NCBI GenBank assembly: GCA_037954325.1
Contig: JBBMNZ010000003.1
Span: forward strand, 6,799,965 to 6,863,964
DNA from: Fistularia commersonii
Lineage: Eukaryota > Chordata > Actinopteri > Syngnathiformes > Fistulariidae
Direction: 5' to 3'
Length of the DNA stretch: 64,000 nucleotides
Shown here: positions 1 through 11,800 of the stretch, piece by piece
How the letters are laid out: every line of letters starts with the position of its first letter
How positions within the stretch are numbered: the stretch's first letter is position 1
The notes under the pieces: model-generated
Told to the model about the DNA's origin: nothing
Seen by the model: the letters and a program-made list of their open reading frames with translations, nothing else
The model's database searches: none
Translations under genes and position numbers: made by a program

Positions 1-570
1 TCTTTCGGTCAGAACTCGCTCTCTTTCGTCGGCCCAAAACTCTGGAACAATCTGCCCCTAGGAGTTAAAACTTTGAGTCTTCGGAGCTTCGTTGAAGCCA
101 CCAAACAGCTCCTGCTAAGAAAACAAATATGCCAACACTAAGCCAGAACCGTCTCCGTCTCGAGCCAAACTGTCTAGCGACCTGCCCCGCCAGCCTCCTT
201 GATGCTTCCGCCTTGCTTTTGCACATAATAAAAAAAAAAAAAAAAAAAAAAAAAAGAATGATATGAACCTCTTATCACGGCCCTAACCACAAGCAAGCAG
301 TTTTAACTGGTTTTAACATGTTTTAACTTGTTTTCCGGTTTTAACCTGTTTTAACCTGTCTTCAACCTGTTTTAGCTACTTACTAATTGTTTTTATTCCC
401 CACTGGAGTACATTTACTCCACCCACGGACAGCCGGGTGCAATATAGCAACTCTGCTAAGCCTGTCTGGTACATCCATCTTCTCATATCGCATTTTATGC
501 TGAAATGTTTAATGGCACTGTACTGTCTGTCCTTAAATAAAATTCATTCATTCATGCATTCATTATTTCA
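1..570 (+). mobile_element. LINE 3' end (ORF2 C-terminus and tail)
   Basis: Frame 1 from base 1 reads SFGQNSLSFVGPKLWNNLPL and continues to TAA at 139-141. The PKLWNNLP motif is typical of the C-terminus of L2/CR1/jockey-type ORF2. After it come a pure A run (about 229-254) and a decamer-like repeat of TGTTTTAACC (300-385). An AATAAAATTCATTCATTC tail ends near 570, the simple-repeat tail common in fish LINEs. The element is truncated by the window edge. Confidence 0.7.
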
Positions 571-1040
571 TATATCTTATTTATTGGATTTAATTACTTA
601 TCATTTTTTATTTGATATTGCTTAAAGAAGGTTGGCAGCTCACATGCACCCCCCTTAGGTGCGGCAGAGTACTGCCTGCCTCACCTACTGACTTTTCGCT
701 GCAGTTTATTGTCCGATCAGCGAGAATAATTCTGCCACACATTTAAATGACATAAATTCGACAGGCTGTTGAAGGCCATGGTGTATATAACCATTATAAC
801 AAATCTTTCTGAAAACATTATATTGGCGACATGCTAAGAAATAGAAACGAGCACTCACTACACAGACCAGTCTATAGGGAATTCCACGAGGAGTGGCGAG
901 TCTTGGCTTGCCGCCGCCACACCTGTTTCTGGCCTGTATTTGATCAAGAAATCTGCAAATTCAACAGTTTTGACTTAAGAAAATGTAAAAAATGATTGGA
1001 ATCACAGAAAATACATTTATAAGACTAATCAGAGGACAAA
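571..1040. other. Unassigned sequence between LINE fragments
   Basis: Mostly AT-rich with a CCCCCCTTAGGTG segment near 650. I recognise no gene or named repeat here; it may be old transposon-derived sequence. Confidence 0.4.
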
Positions 1041-1190
1041 TATTTATCCTTCTACTGTTGTTACTGTCCTGTTTAATGTCTATATTTATTGTTTTTTGTC
1101 TTTTATTACTTGTCCTCTGCCATGTGCTGCAGTGACAACCTAATTTCCCCTCTGGGGCTCAATAAAGTATTATCATATCTTATGTTATCA
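1041..1190 (+). mobile_element. LINE 3'UTR tail, L2/Rex1-like
   Basis: Contains AATTTCCCCTCTGGGGCTCA then ATAAAGTATTATC. This is the TTTCCCC...GGGG(A/C)TCAATAAAGT tail seen at the 3' end of many fish L2/CR1-group LINEs. It is on the plus strand, directly abutting an oppositely oriented RT fragment. Confidence 0.6.
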
Positions 1191-1193
1191 TTA

Positions 1194-1556
1194 GGGGGCG
1201 GCACTTTGGCTGACCGCACATCACTGTCAGGTACCTGTACTCATCTGTACAATTTCCACAAGTTGCCCCTTGATGATGATGGCGCCCGCCTCCGCCAGCT
1301 GCCTCTGTCTGCGGGAGAAGGTCACTGCACTGTCCTTGGTCTTACTCATGTTCAGCATAAGACGGGAGGCTTCCCACCAGTGCACAAAGTCCTGAAGTGC
1401 TGAACTGTGGCGGTGAGAGGAAGCAGACAGCGAGGACAGGAGGTCGGTGTCATCTGTAAATTTCACCAGGTGGACCTGCAGTCATCTGTGTTAAGGGCGA
1501 AGAGCAGGGGAGACAGGATGCGGCCTTGTGGCGAGCTGGCTGAGGTAAAGAACGTT
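1194..1556 (-). mobile_element. LINE reverse-transcriptase fragment (second copy)
   Basis: The minus strand reads SPQGRILSPLLFALNTDDC, then the catalytic motif KFTDDTDLLSS and later LMLNMSKTKDSAVTFSRRQ. These are the RT palm motifs of an L2/CR1-type LINE. The frame breaks between the two halves. It is a dead fragment. Confidence 0.75.
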
Positions 1557-1558
1557 CG

Positions 1559-1610
1559 GATAAGATAAGATAAGATAAGATAAGATAAGATAAGATAAGA
1601 TAAGATAAGA
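1559..1610. repeat. (TAAGA)n microsatellite
   Basis: About ten perfect TAAGA units, at the 3' tail of the minus-strand LINE that starts at 1611. It is followed by ACTTTATTGATCCCGAAGGAA, the LINE's AATAAAGT tail in reverse. Confidence 0.95.
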
Positions 1611-3263
1611 ACAACTTTATTGATCCCGAAGGAAATTGTTGTGCCAGAGTTACAGAAAATATGACAGTAATAAATAATAAAAAGAAAAGGCAGAATTAGA
1701 AATACAAATAAACTATAAACTATAAAGTGTCTCAGTGAAACTATAAAGTGTCTTAGTAAACAAGTGATAAAACTATAAGTGTCTTAGTAACAAGTGAGGT
1801 AAAGGAGTGCACAATAGTATGATAAAAGGAAAAATTGTAGTGTAGCTGTTATGAAATGAAATATTGCACAGTTCTGAATATTGCACAGTGAAATGAAATA
1901 TTGCACAGTTTTTTGTTTTTTAGGTTAAAGATAGGTTTTTATGGTTGCCGGCGGCTGAATGGAGAGGAATCAAAAAGTCTGATCGCCTCAGGGAGGAAAG
2001 ACCTCCTGTGGCGTTCAGTGGAGCTCCTCGGTGGTATCAGTCTACGGCTGAAAGAGCTCTGACAGGACGTCAGTGTGGCATGCAGGGGGTGATGGATGTT
2101 GTCCATGATGCTGAGGAGCTTCCTCAGCATCCTCCTCTCTGACACCTGCACAACAGACTCCAGCTCCACACCCAGGACAGATCCAGCTCTCCTGATGAGC
2201 TTGTTGAGTCTGTTAGCGTCAGCTGTCTTGAGCCTGCTGCCCCAGCACACAACAGCGTAGAAGATGACGCTGGACACCACCGAGTGGTAGAACATCTGCA
2301 GCATGGTCCTGCAGACGTTGAAAGATCTGAGCCTCCTGAGGAAGAACAGGCGGCTCTGACCCTTCTTGAAGAAGGCGTTGGTGTTAACAGTCCAGTCCAG
2401 TTTATTGTCCAAGTGGACACCCGGGTACTTATAACTGTCCACAATGTCCACCTCTGTACCCCTGATGGTGACTGGGGTCGGATGGGTCCTCTGTTTCCTG
2501 AAATCCACCACCAGCTCCTTTGTCTTTGTGACATTGAGCTGCAGGTGGTTCAGTCCACACCTCTCCACAAACCTGTCCACCACGCTCCTGTACTCCTCCT
2601 CCTGGCCTCCGTTGATGCAGCCCACGATGGCAGTCATCTGAGAATTTCTGCAGGTTGCAGGACTGCGAGGAGAACCTGAAGTCTGAGGTGTAGAGCGTGA
2701 ACAGGAAGGGAGACAGGACCGTCCCCTGCGGCGCCCCCGTGCTGCTCACAATGGTGTCCGACGTGATGTTTCCCAGCCTCACGTACTGCGGCCGACCTGT
2801 GAGGAGGTTATTGATCCAGGCCGGGAGTGGAGCATCCACCTGCATGTCCAGAAGCTTCCTGTTTAGTAGGGCAGGTCGAATGGTGTTAAAAGCACTGGAG
2901 AAGTCAAAGAACATGACTCTCACAGTGCTTCCTGCCTCCTCCAGGTGTGTAGATTCTGTGCAGCAGGAAGATGATGGCGTCTTCCACTCCTATCCGGGGC
3001 TGGTACGCGAACTGCAGGGGGTCCAGCGAAGGTCCGACGACTGTGCGAAGGTGCCTCAGGACGAGCCTCTCCAGCGACTTCATGACGTGTGAAGTTGTAA
3101 ACCAATCCTCTGCGTCCGGAAACTGATGATCCACAGGATGAATTGCTGTCTGCCGGCCAGTAAATGAGGCTACGGGGTCTGAGAAGTCTGTGTACGGGAG
3201 CCGGACTGTGTTTCTTAGGGGGTTTCCAGGCTTTTTCAGATGGAGGACCTTAGCATCATTCAC
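1600..3263 (-). mobile_element. 5'-truncated L2/CR1-type LINE with broken reverse transcriptase
   Basis: Read on the minus strand from 3263. RT fingers: TSHVMKSLERLVLRHLRTVV then LQFAYQPRIGVEDAI. Palm: VMFFDFSSAFNTIRPALL, STGAPQGTVLSPFLFTLYTS and the catalytic FSDD. Thumb/C-terminal: VDFRKQRTHPTPVTIRG, then VCRTMLQMFYHSVVSS and CWGSRL. Frameshifts near 2930 and 2640 and loss of the 5' part (endonuclease) make it inactive. The sequence ends in the GGGATCAATAAAGT-type tail and the TAAGA microsatellite. Confidence 0.9.
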
Positions 3264-3479
3264 ACCTCTGCCTGATAGGTGAATCAGAAAGGATTAAGCA
3301 GGGGTTCGGTTACCCTGGCGATATGGGTTCTCGCTGTGGCCTTCACCGCCAGGGAGGTGATGAGCCACGGGCCGGAGGTCGTCCGGGACCTTTGATTAAC
3401 AGAAAAGCCTACATTGATCATGTCGGCTTCCTGTACTTGGTGTGCGAGACGTGAGAAATACAGAGCCCAGTCTCATGTT
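3264..3479. other. Unassigned GC-rich flank of the LINE
   Basis: About 215 bases with the inverted motif CACCGCCAGGGAGGTGATGAG. No gene or named repeat recognised. It could be more of the LINE or the pre-insertion flank. Confidence 0.3.
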
Positions 3480-5067
3480 TGTAAACATAATACAATTTAT
3501 TTATTTAGCATCTTTTTTTTTTCATTTTTTTACACTTTTCTATTTAACATACTTTCCCGGCTTATTTTACATGATACAGAGAGATTTACAGGCTATGTAC
3601 AACTTTCTCCATAGGGAAAACACAAGTATTTTGTTGCTTCTTCAAGTATCTGTATCCCTGTGAACTCTTGAGACGTTTTTGTTTTCGCTACAATGTGATT
3701 TTTCAATTTGTTCAATATGGTTGTTTGCATACAATCTGAAGGTGGTGGAAAAACATGAGTTTCCACACGTGCCATGCGATCTCCGATAGTCACATCTGTA
3801 ATCCTTTCGAATGACAGGGTGAGTGAATTCTCTTCAAAGAGGCCGAATATGATCTGAGCGTGGGTCTACGACGACGACGACGACGACACACAGCAACCTA
3901 CATGGTCCCAGTAAAACCAATGCACTTTACTCTAAAATTTACACTGAAGAGGAGAAGCTCTTCAACGGATAAACGGGCCACGTGATATCCCTATAAAGTG
4001 ATCACATTTTTCTCCAGTTTAAAAAATGAAAGGGGGCTTTAGTTACGATGCTGCCTCGCCACCCCTGGTGGTACGATCACATCAGTTGAGCTAAACTGCA
4101 CGTTTGATGTCAGATGCAGCAAGAAAGATAAAACTACCTTCGTCCCGCCGAAGCCATCGGACTATGATCCCAGCCCGCAGCGGGGTCGGTTACTTGAACC
4201 CTTGGGTGATTACTTTGTCACGCCGTGTCTTTCTGAGAAGATTATTTTACATTTAAGCAGGTTGACGGTGAAACTGACTGGCATCTATGAGAGTAATTGC
4301 AGCAAAAAATGAAAAAAAAAAAAAAAAAAACTACCCAGAAAATGTCACTTGTGCTCGGTTTGCAGTCGCTAGTACATTTGACGTACAAATACTAAACGGG
4401 TAACAATGTGGTTGTTCTATACTTCGAAGCTTGAGTGTCAAACTGCATTTACTTTGAGGAGGTCTGCGTCGAAATGCCAGGGTTTTTTTTTCTTTTTTTC
4501 TTCACTTCACGTGAGTGAAAACACCTACAGCCAGCGGAGGGCGCTGTTGATGCGCGCGAGCCTCTGCTCGGGACGGCGGCTCCGTGCAGGACGTGGCGGC
4601 GTTCGGTCCTGGTTTTGCTCGCCGCCCTGCAGCATGTGCCTCGGCCTGAGAGGAGGAGCTCCTCAACTCACATTCTCAAAGTGCTGCTTATAGAGGGTGA
4701 GCTGCTCTCAGCTGTCACAGCTCTCAAAGGAGAGGCCTCCTTGATTGGCCGATCCACAGCGGTCACAGTGATAGTCGGATGTCATTAACGTTTTGCGGTG
4801 TGAACGGTTTTCCACGAACGCCAGTAGAATTGCCTCCCCTGCGCAGCTATGGGTGGTGGGCGGGGGGTCCGACCTGTGCGGCCCGATCTATCGAGGTCTC
4901 GGGACGGGCCGACAAGGGGTGTTAGGAATGTTCTAGGCGCCTCTTCGCAGCTGTGACACCTCAGAGACCGAGGCTCTGTGGGCGTGATGGCGGCACGTCG
5001 CGCGGCCTTCGGGTCTCGCCTGTTCGGGGACGTCACCCGCTGCGGCCCGGTGGTCCCGCGGGCGCTG
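3480..5067 (-). other. mnt: Probable mnt 3'UTR and downstream flank
   Basis: No coding frame is recognised. The part nearest the stop (4550-5067) is GC-rich and falls to AT-rich further left. Minus-strand AATAAA at 3496-3501 could end the transcript. Perfect CACGTG E-boxes occur at 3979-3984 and 4508-4513, and a CTCF-like site at 4531-4544. An alternative is that the 3'UTR is shorter and this is intergenic. Confidence 0.35.
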
Positions 5068-5852
5068 CTAGGCCAGCTTCAGGGTGCTAATGGGGAAGGA
5101 GGGCATGGTCACCATGGTGACGGGGTTGAGCACAGTCTGGCCCACCAGCTGCGGGTGGTGCGCCACCATGGCGGTCTGTTTGCCCACGATGGCGGCGGCG
5201 GGCTGGCTGTTCGCCGTGCCGTTGACCTGCGCGTGGTTGAGGGTGTGCGTGATGTGACTGAGCAGCGTCGGCTGGGTGACGGCCACCGGCTGCGGGTACA
5301 GGGCGGGCAGGTGCTGGCTCAGGTGAGCCACCGGGTGCACGGTGATGTGGCTGATCTGCTGGTGGGCGGCGCCTAACTGCACCGAGCTGGTGGTGGTGGA
5401 GGGGGCCAGGTGGGCGATGTGCTTGGGACCGCTCGCTTGGATCACGTGGTTGACGGCCTGGATGACCGACGGGTGAGACACCGGCGCGTGGGCGATGACG
5501 GTGGGGTGGAGGGTGGGCGTGGACACCATCTGGGAGTGCGGGGGAATCAGGGGCTGGCCGGAGGGGGCGGGTGCGGCGGAGGGGGTGGCGGGGGTCGCCG
5601 GCGGGACCCCCGGCTTAGACGGCGGCTGCGGAGGGGTCAGGGGCAGCAGCTGGGGCTGTTTTTGCTGGATGGAGATTCGCTGGGTGATGAAGGAGGTGGC
5701 GGTGGCGGTGGAAGGGGTCAAGGCGAGGGTCTGAGAGGCGGGAACAGTCTTGAGCACCTCAGGCTTCCTGGTCTGAGGCATTGTGGGCAAGGCAGTCGGG
5801 GCTCCCGGTGAGGGCTCTTCGTCCAGGTCGTCGTCCATGATGTCTTCGCCTT
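5068..5852 (-). CDS. mnt: mnt coding exon 6 (C-terminal region and stop)
   Basis: Encodes residues 347 (split) to 607. It starts EGEDIMDDDLDEEPSPG, an acidic patch after the zipper. A Pro/Thr/Ala-rich stretch follows, then the conserved block VIQAVNHVIQASGPKHIAHLAPS, then HITVHP and a His/Val-rich tail ending TMPSFPISTLKLA. The stop is TAG at 5070-5068. The GC-rich plus-strand open frames over this exon are antisense shadows. Confidence 0.94.
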
Positions 5853-8800
5853 CTGCAACACAAACGGTCAACTTAATGGCTGGAAGCAGAAGCCCGAACC
5901 TTCGGGGCCGAGCGGACTTACTGCCGGGCTTCTCTCTCTCCCTCACGCTGAAAAAAAAATCCACTGTATTTTAAAAGTCAATGCTCACAGTCTGATCTTA
6001 AATCAGGGCCTCTGTCCTTTTCTAGAAAGCTCTTTGTGGTTCCTAGGGTTTAACAACACTGATTTAAAAAAAGAAAAAAATGAACGAAAACATGGCAGAT
6101 GCGGATCTGAGGCGAGATGATTGAATAGCATCAGGGCATCCCACCTGTTCGCTGACGAATGCGGTCTGCTCTTAATTTACATATCAGTAACGTGTTTTCT
6201 GTTGTACATTTTATCTTGTAACTAAAAAAACATGTCTATTTAAAAACTCCTCGGACTCCTCCCTGCCTACTGGTATCCAGTCAAGAAAGAGTTAATACAA
6301 ATTAAGAGTTGGTAAATCTGGGATGGTCTGTGTGTATATGTGTGTGTGTGTGTGGATGTCCTACCTGAGGCGGTAGAGGTGGACACCTGGTCCTCTTCAG
6401 GCTGCACTGTCTGGCGCAGGACGCGGTCGATCTCCATGACGTCCATCCACTGGCTCAGCTCGTTCTTCAGCTCTGCGAGGCGCTGCTGCGTAGCGATCTT
6501 CTCCCTGGCCAGCCGCTCCATGTCGTGCTCGTACTCCTTCTCCTTGCGCTTCAACGTCTGCGGGGGGGGAGAGAAAAACAGCGGGTGCTATAGAGCCTGT
6601 CGGGCAGAGAGTTATCTAGACACACACCTGGTGAATGAAGTGTAATCATTCAGGGTTTTTTTTTTCTGACGAAAGGATGCACAGATTGAGGCAGATTAGG
6701 ATTATTGTTGGGTTTATTGTTCAGATAAAAACTCAAGGCCAGTTTCAGATTGTACTTAGAATGTTTCCGGGAAAACAAAATAAAGATGGAGTGACATGAT
6801 GTTTAAAGTGGCAGCGACCCGTCTGCTACAGCCTCATGGCTTTGAGCCTTTACTCCACCCACCCACACACACCCACACACACACCCACACCCACACACCA
6901 CAATATCTGAGTGAGGCATCCCGCCAAATACTCCAGAACTCTCAATGGAAATCGACGATAGAATCACAAAGATTTGAGAAAAAAAAAAAAAAGAAGTGCT
7001 ACTGCGATTTGTGGAATCCTGGGAGTCGGAGATAAAAAAACGACATAAATTCTGGATCAAGTTTTACAAATTGGGGTGCGAAATTAAACTGAGCATACTC
7101 ATTCTGCACTCAGACTGTCTGATGCCGCTGATGCTTGTCTCACAGAGACCAACGGATATCACTGGGATACACTTGGAAAGGAGGGGGGGGCACATTTATA
7201 TGAAGAAGAAGAAAAGACTTTCACTCCCGCGCCTGAAAGTTTGATCAAAAGCCGTTTTTTTTTTCTCTTGTCGTGGCTCTCAATTACTGAGCGAAGGTGA
7301 TGCAACCAAAGCGGGGCCGCGTTCTAGTTTTAGTGCTCTGGGTTGGCATGTGACTGGATCAGTGTCAGGATCCGAACAGAGGCGGCTCAGATCTGAACTG
7401 TGCTGACGGGGCAGGCAGTGGTGTTTGTCACAATGGTGAAAGTGAAATAATAAAAACGCATCGAATCAAACTGCATTTTGCAAACCGGCGAGCATCTGAA
7501 CGTAATGATCTGCTGGTTTCTGTTGTTCAAACACCGGCTTCTTTCCCCAGACATTGACAGTTTAAAGTTCTAATGAGCTTCGCTGACTGACTCCTCACTT
7601 TGGCCCGTGGCGCCGAGTGAGATCAAGAGTGTGGAAAAAGTCATCTACGGCGGCCAGTGTGGCTGCAGCTGGCCGGGGATCTAGACGATGTGCAACACGG
7701 CAAAGGAACAGAAGCGTGTGGGGATGAAGGAGGACGGAATGTAGGCGGCGCTTCCAGGCAGCAGCTCTGTGACCCAATTTCCCCACAGACACGGGTCTCA
7801 CCTAAACAAACGGGAGGTGGACTTGTTGCACAGGCCCAGACGTCAACACAAACCCTGCATATTGATTCAGCGGAAGCACAAAAACCTGTTGTGAAATTTT
7901 ACCAGAGCGATCTCGTGTGAGTGGGGAGGCAGGTTCGCGAAAAAAAAAGGGAAATAAATAGAAATCGGTTATGCATCCAGTTTAGGGAGGACACTGACGA
8001 CAGCCTCGGTGACGCACATAAAACATCGCGGTGTGAACCGAAAGGTGAACTTCCTGTTTGTGTTCATCTGCCATATTATTTGTGTACGTGCATGCGAGTG
8101 TGTCACTGGAAAGCAACACATGCGTTGACATGCTAACCCTGTGGTGGCTGTGTTAGTGTGCTGTTTAAATAAACAGATGCCGCTGCGTGACACCCAGAAG
8201 TTTTACAGTATCTTGTCCCGCACGAAGACAGAAATAGAAAGGTGGGCTGTCTGCAACCCGGCACCTGTCTCTTGTCCTCAGCCGGGATTAGTGGGGACGG
8301 ACTGGCCCTCGGCTCACCTGCTTCCCAACGGAGAAGCTTTCAGTCGCTCACGCACAGACTGGCAGAGAAGTCACTGTATAGCTGTGACAAAGGCATATGA
8401 CACATATGCGATATAACAATTTTACTTTTATCCCTGATTGAAATCGGACGAAAGGCAGGCTGATGTTTCCACTGACCTGAGAAATACACTGATTTGTGGC
8501 GGGCTAACAGCTCAGCAGGGAGGTGGGATAGGAAATATGGCAAATCTGTACTTTAGGGTGCATATGACAACAGCATCCTGGCCCGATGGGCTGAATATAC
8601 ACCCAGTTCTGGTTGTCAGGGAAACAACTGAAAAACCTCTGATGGTTTCCTCGGTAACCTTGACTGAGTATATGCACAATTTCATGTGGAAAAAAATAAC
8701 TTCTATTGTGTTTTAGGGACATTGTCTGTAACTTTAAAGAGGAAGTGGGCCTAACCATCTAACACACACACACACACACACATATATATGTACACACACA

Positions 8801-11800
8801 CACACACACACATACATAAACATATACACACACACACACCTTAACAGAACTGTCAGCCGGCCAGATGAAACTGGATATGGGGGAGAAAAATGTGCAACAC
8901 ACGGACCAGAAGGAATGGCTGCCACAGTTTAGGAGGCAGCGGCCGAGCGCGGGTGGCACAGCAAAGTCTGACTCACGGCGAGCCTGCGTTCCACAAACAC
9001 AGAGACCCGCTGAACCGCCACGATGCTGGCGGAGGAGAGGAGCCACGGATGTCCCTGCCTTGATGGACAAAGATTAAACAGGTAAACCTGATTAACGGGG
9101 TTGAGGCAGAGGGATCTCACATGCACTTCATTAGCACCTAATCATGTCACCGCCATGGAAGGACACTGGCTTCCAAGCACCCTTTTGTTTCCTTGCACAT
9201 GACCTGCGAGGGCACGTCCATCCCCTCCTGCGCGGGGGATTAAGTGCAGCCGCAGCCGCAGCCTTGTAGGTGTGCGAAAATCTAGATCAACGCGGGGACA
9301 GTCTGCATTGTGAGTGTGAATGTGTGTGTGTTTGTTTGTGCAAAGGTAAACACTGTGAGAGTGCTGTCACAAGCAACGCAACTGCCAAGCACATGGCCCC
9401 ACGGAGAGCAGGGGAGGGGAGGGCGGCAGATAGTGGAGGGCGGGGGGGGGGGGGGGGGGGTTTGGTCTGAACAAGCATACACGAGCTGTCCTCACTGACT
9501 CACTTTTGCAGCGGCAGGCAAACAGCACAAGGCTGGGCTTTCTTAAAGGGCCAGGAGCGCAGGAGGCCACGTTGCAGACACGCTGCTCAGCCAGGCAGAG
9601 GGAGATCAGGCTTCAGCACACAGGTCTTGTGACAGTGTGGTAACCATAAACCCTTGTTTTCCTGCGCCTTCAAGCTCAAACACTGAACTTCACGTGGCAA
9701 CCGACAATCGGAGCCTTGTCTGCGGGGGGAAAAAAAAAAAGCGACTCCTGCGAACCCTTGCTCGTGCTGGCCTAATTTCATCGGCCAGTCGACAGACAAA
9801 CAAGGTCAAGACAACAATTCTGGACATCTTATTTACAGCGCTTGAGTTGAAAGGGATGTCTTTGCAATTGTGCATAAAAACAAAAAAAGAAACAGCTGGG
9901 GTTAATCATTTTGTTCTGTGAGAGAAATTCTTTGTAAATGACACGCCGAGTTTTAAAGCCTTATTATAGTGCAATAATTATGATTCTGTCTGCAAGTACG
10001 CCGAAGTATCCACTCCTAACAGATTCCCTCCATTAGATGGCACAACACATCATATGTTCGGGGACGGAAGAGCGTGTTCAGTCCCCTTTGAGGGGAAATG
10101 AAGCCTTGTGTTTACTGCCCAGTTCCCGGCCTGCAGCTGGCAGCTAAGCCTCATGGTACAGCGAGTCCTGCCTGTTGCAGGGCTGGGCGGGGGGCCCAGC
10201 ACGGGGGGGTGACGTCACGCGGCTTAGGCTAGCCATGTGCTTGCTGCTCATGTGGCCTTAAAAGCTCAGAGGCAGGATGGAGGGAAGGAGGGAGAGGGAG
10301 GGGGCGGAGGAGAGGGGAGGAGAGAAAAGGATAGGAAAAGAGAGGAGGATCTCTCATGCAGCGAGAATTAGTTTACAGCTTCAGCTTTCCACAGCACAGT
10401 AACAAAGCTCGGGTGAAAGGTGTAGGGAAACAAGAATAGTTAGTTTGAAAAGCCAATCCTTAGTAGCTATAATTCAACAAGTGTTGTGCAAAGGAGAAGA
10501 GTTTCAAAGTAGGGCAAGGGAGGACATTAGTCACAGCCGCTGAGTCATTGATAAGAAATGAGGAAACAGACCTTTAAAACTTTGTAGGAACAAGAAATTT
10601 GGCGGCCCGGGGGCAAAGTGAGAACCGGAAAACAAACAGAAAAAGCAGCCTTTCATTCCAGATAGATATTTTCAAAACAGCAGACAAAGTAAACCAGAGG
10701 AGTTGGAAGCAGTGGTTGCTCTCTGCTCCTGCTACCGCGTGTGTGTGTGTGCAGAAGCACGCGGCGGGATGAACGGCTGGCTGTGCACATGTTGTGCTCC
10801 TGCAGCCAGCCGGGGAGGAGGTGTGTACGTACGTGTGCGCGGGAGCACGCGGCGAGACGAACGCCTCTGCACATGTTGTTATTTTCTTTTTGCCCCCCCA
10901 CTCCCCTCCCTAACCCACTTACATTCCATTCCCCAAACCAACTCTCTGGGGGGAAAGAAACAAAAAAAAAACGCAGCCTGGTTATTGACAGCAGGAGATG
11001 GAAGAGTAACTCCCCCCCCCCCCCCCCAAAAAGATTCCAACCAACAACAGCGACGGGTAGCACACAACAAAGTTTTCATGGGGAAGAATTACACATTCCC
11101 ATTGCAGTCTCTGTGTGTCGTGTAACTCCCAATTTGTTTGGCAAGCATCATGCTCAAATGTTGACAGGAGGAAACAGGGAAGCGGGTAACTCTGCCAGTC
11201 CCACGCACCATGTTGCCTAATCGGAGGGGGGGGGGGGGAGCTGTGCAACCACGCTGTCCTAGTTTCCCTGCGTTCATGCGCAGTTAAGAACCAGACCGCT
11301 GCTACGCAGAGCAGCCGGCCTACTCTCCAGCTCACTTTGGACGCAAGTAAATCTGCACAAAAATGGGAACGGCTAATGTGGCAACTGCATTGTGAGTTCA
11401 TAATCGGAGGAAAGCACGACCCTGAGAGCCACCCTCCACTCTCGGCATCGCCCCAGAATTCAATATTCAAATATAGAAAAAAAAAATCTAACTTTCACTT
11501 AGTTACAACATGCGTCAGATCCCTGTGGAAGCTGCAAAACGCCAGAGTAGCTGGCATTCTTAAATTGAAACATCTGATGCCGTGATCAGTCTCAGATTCA
11601 ATGGCGGCCAACAGGATCTATGTATAGGAAGGGAGGGGGTGACCCAGTGACGGCCCGATGACAGTCTGCAAGACCTGAAATAGGTCAGCGATTGATATTA
11701 TCAAACGCCATTTACAATGCACACACCACAGTAGGTTTATGATTGAGGCACACCTGGTGGCACAGGGAAAATCGATTGACAGCGCATGACAGCGTGCATG

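Noticed and set aside
4978..5811. Plus-strand open frames of 130 codons rich in Gly and Arg
   Set aside because: They are antisense to the real mnt last exon and reflect its GC-rich codons.
10653..11220. Several overlapping open frames of 130-160 codons
   Set aside because: They run through C, G and A homopolymers and GTGT repeats on both strands, with no conserved features.
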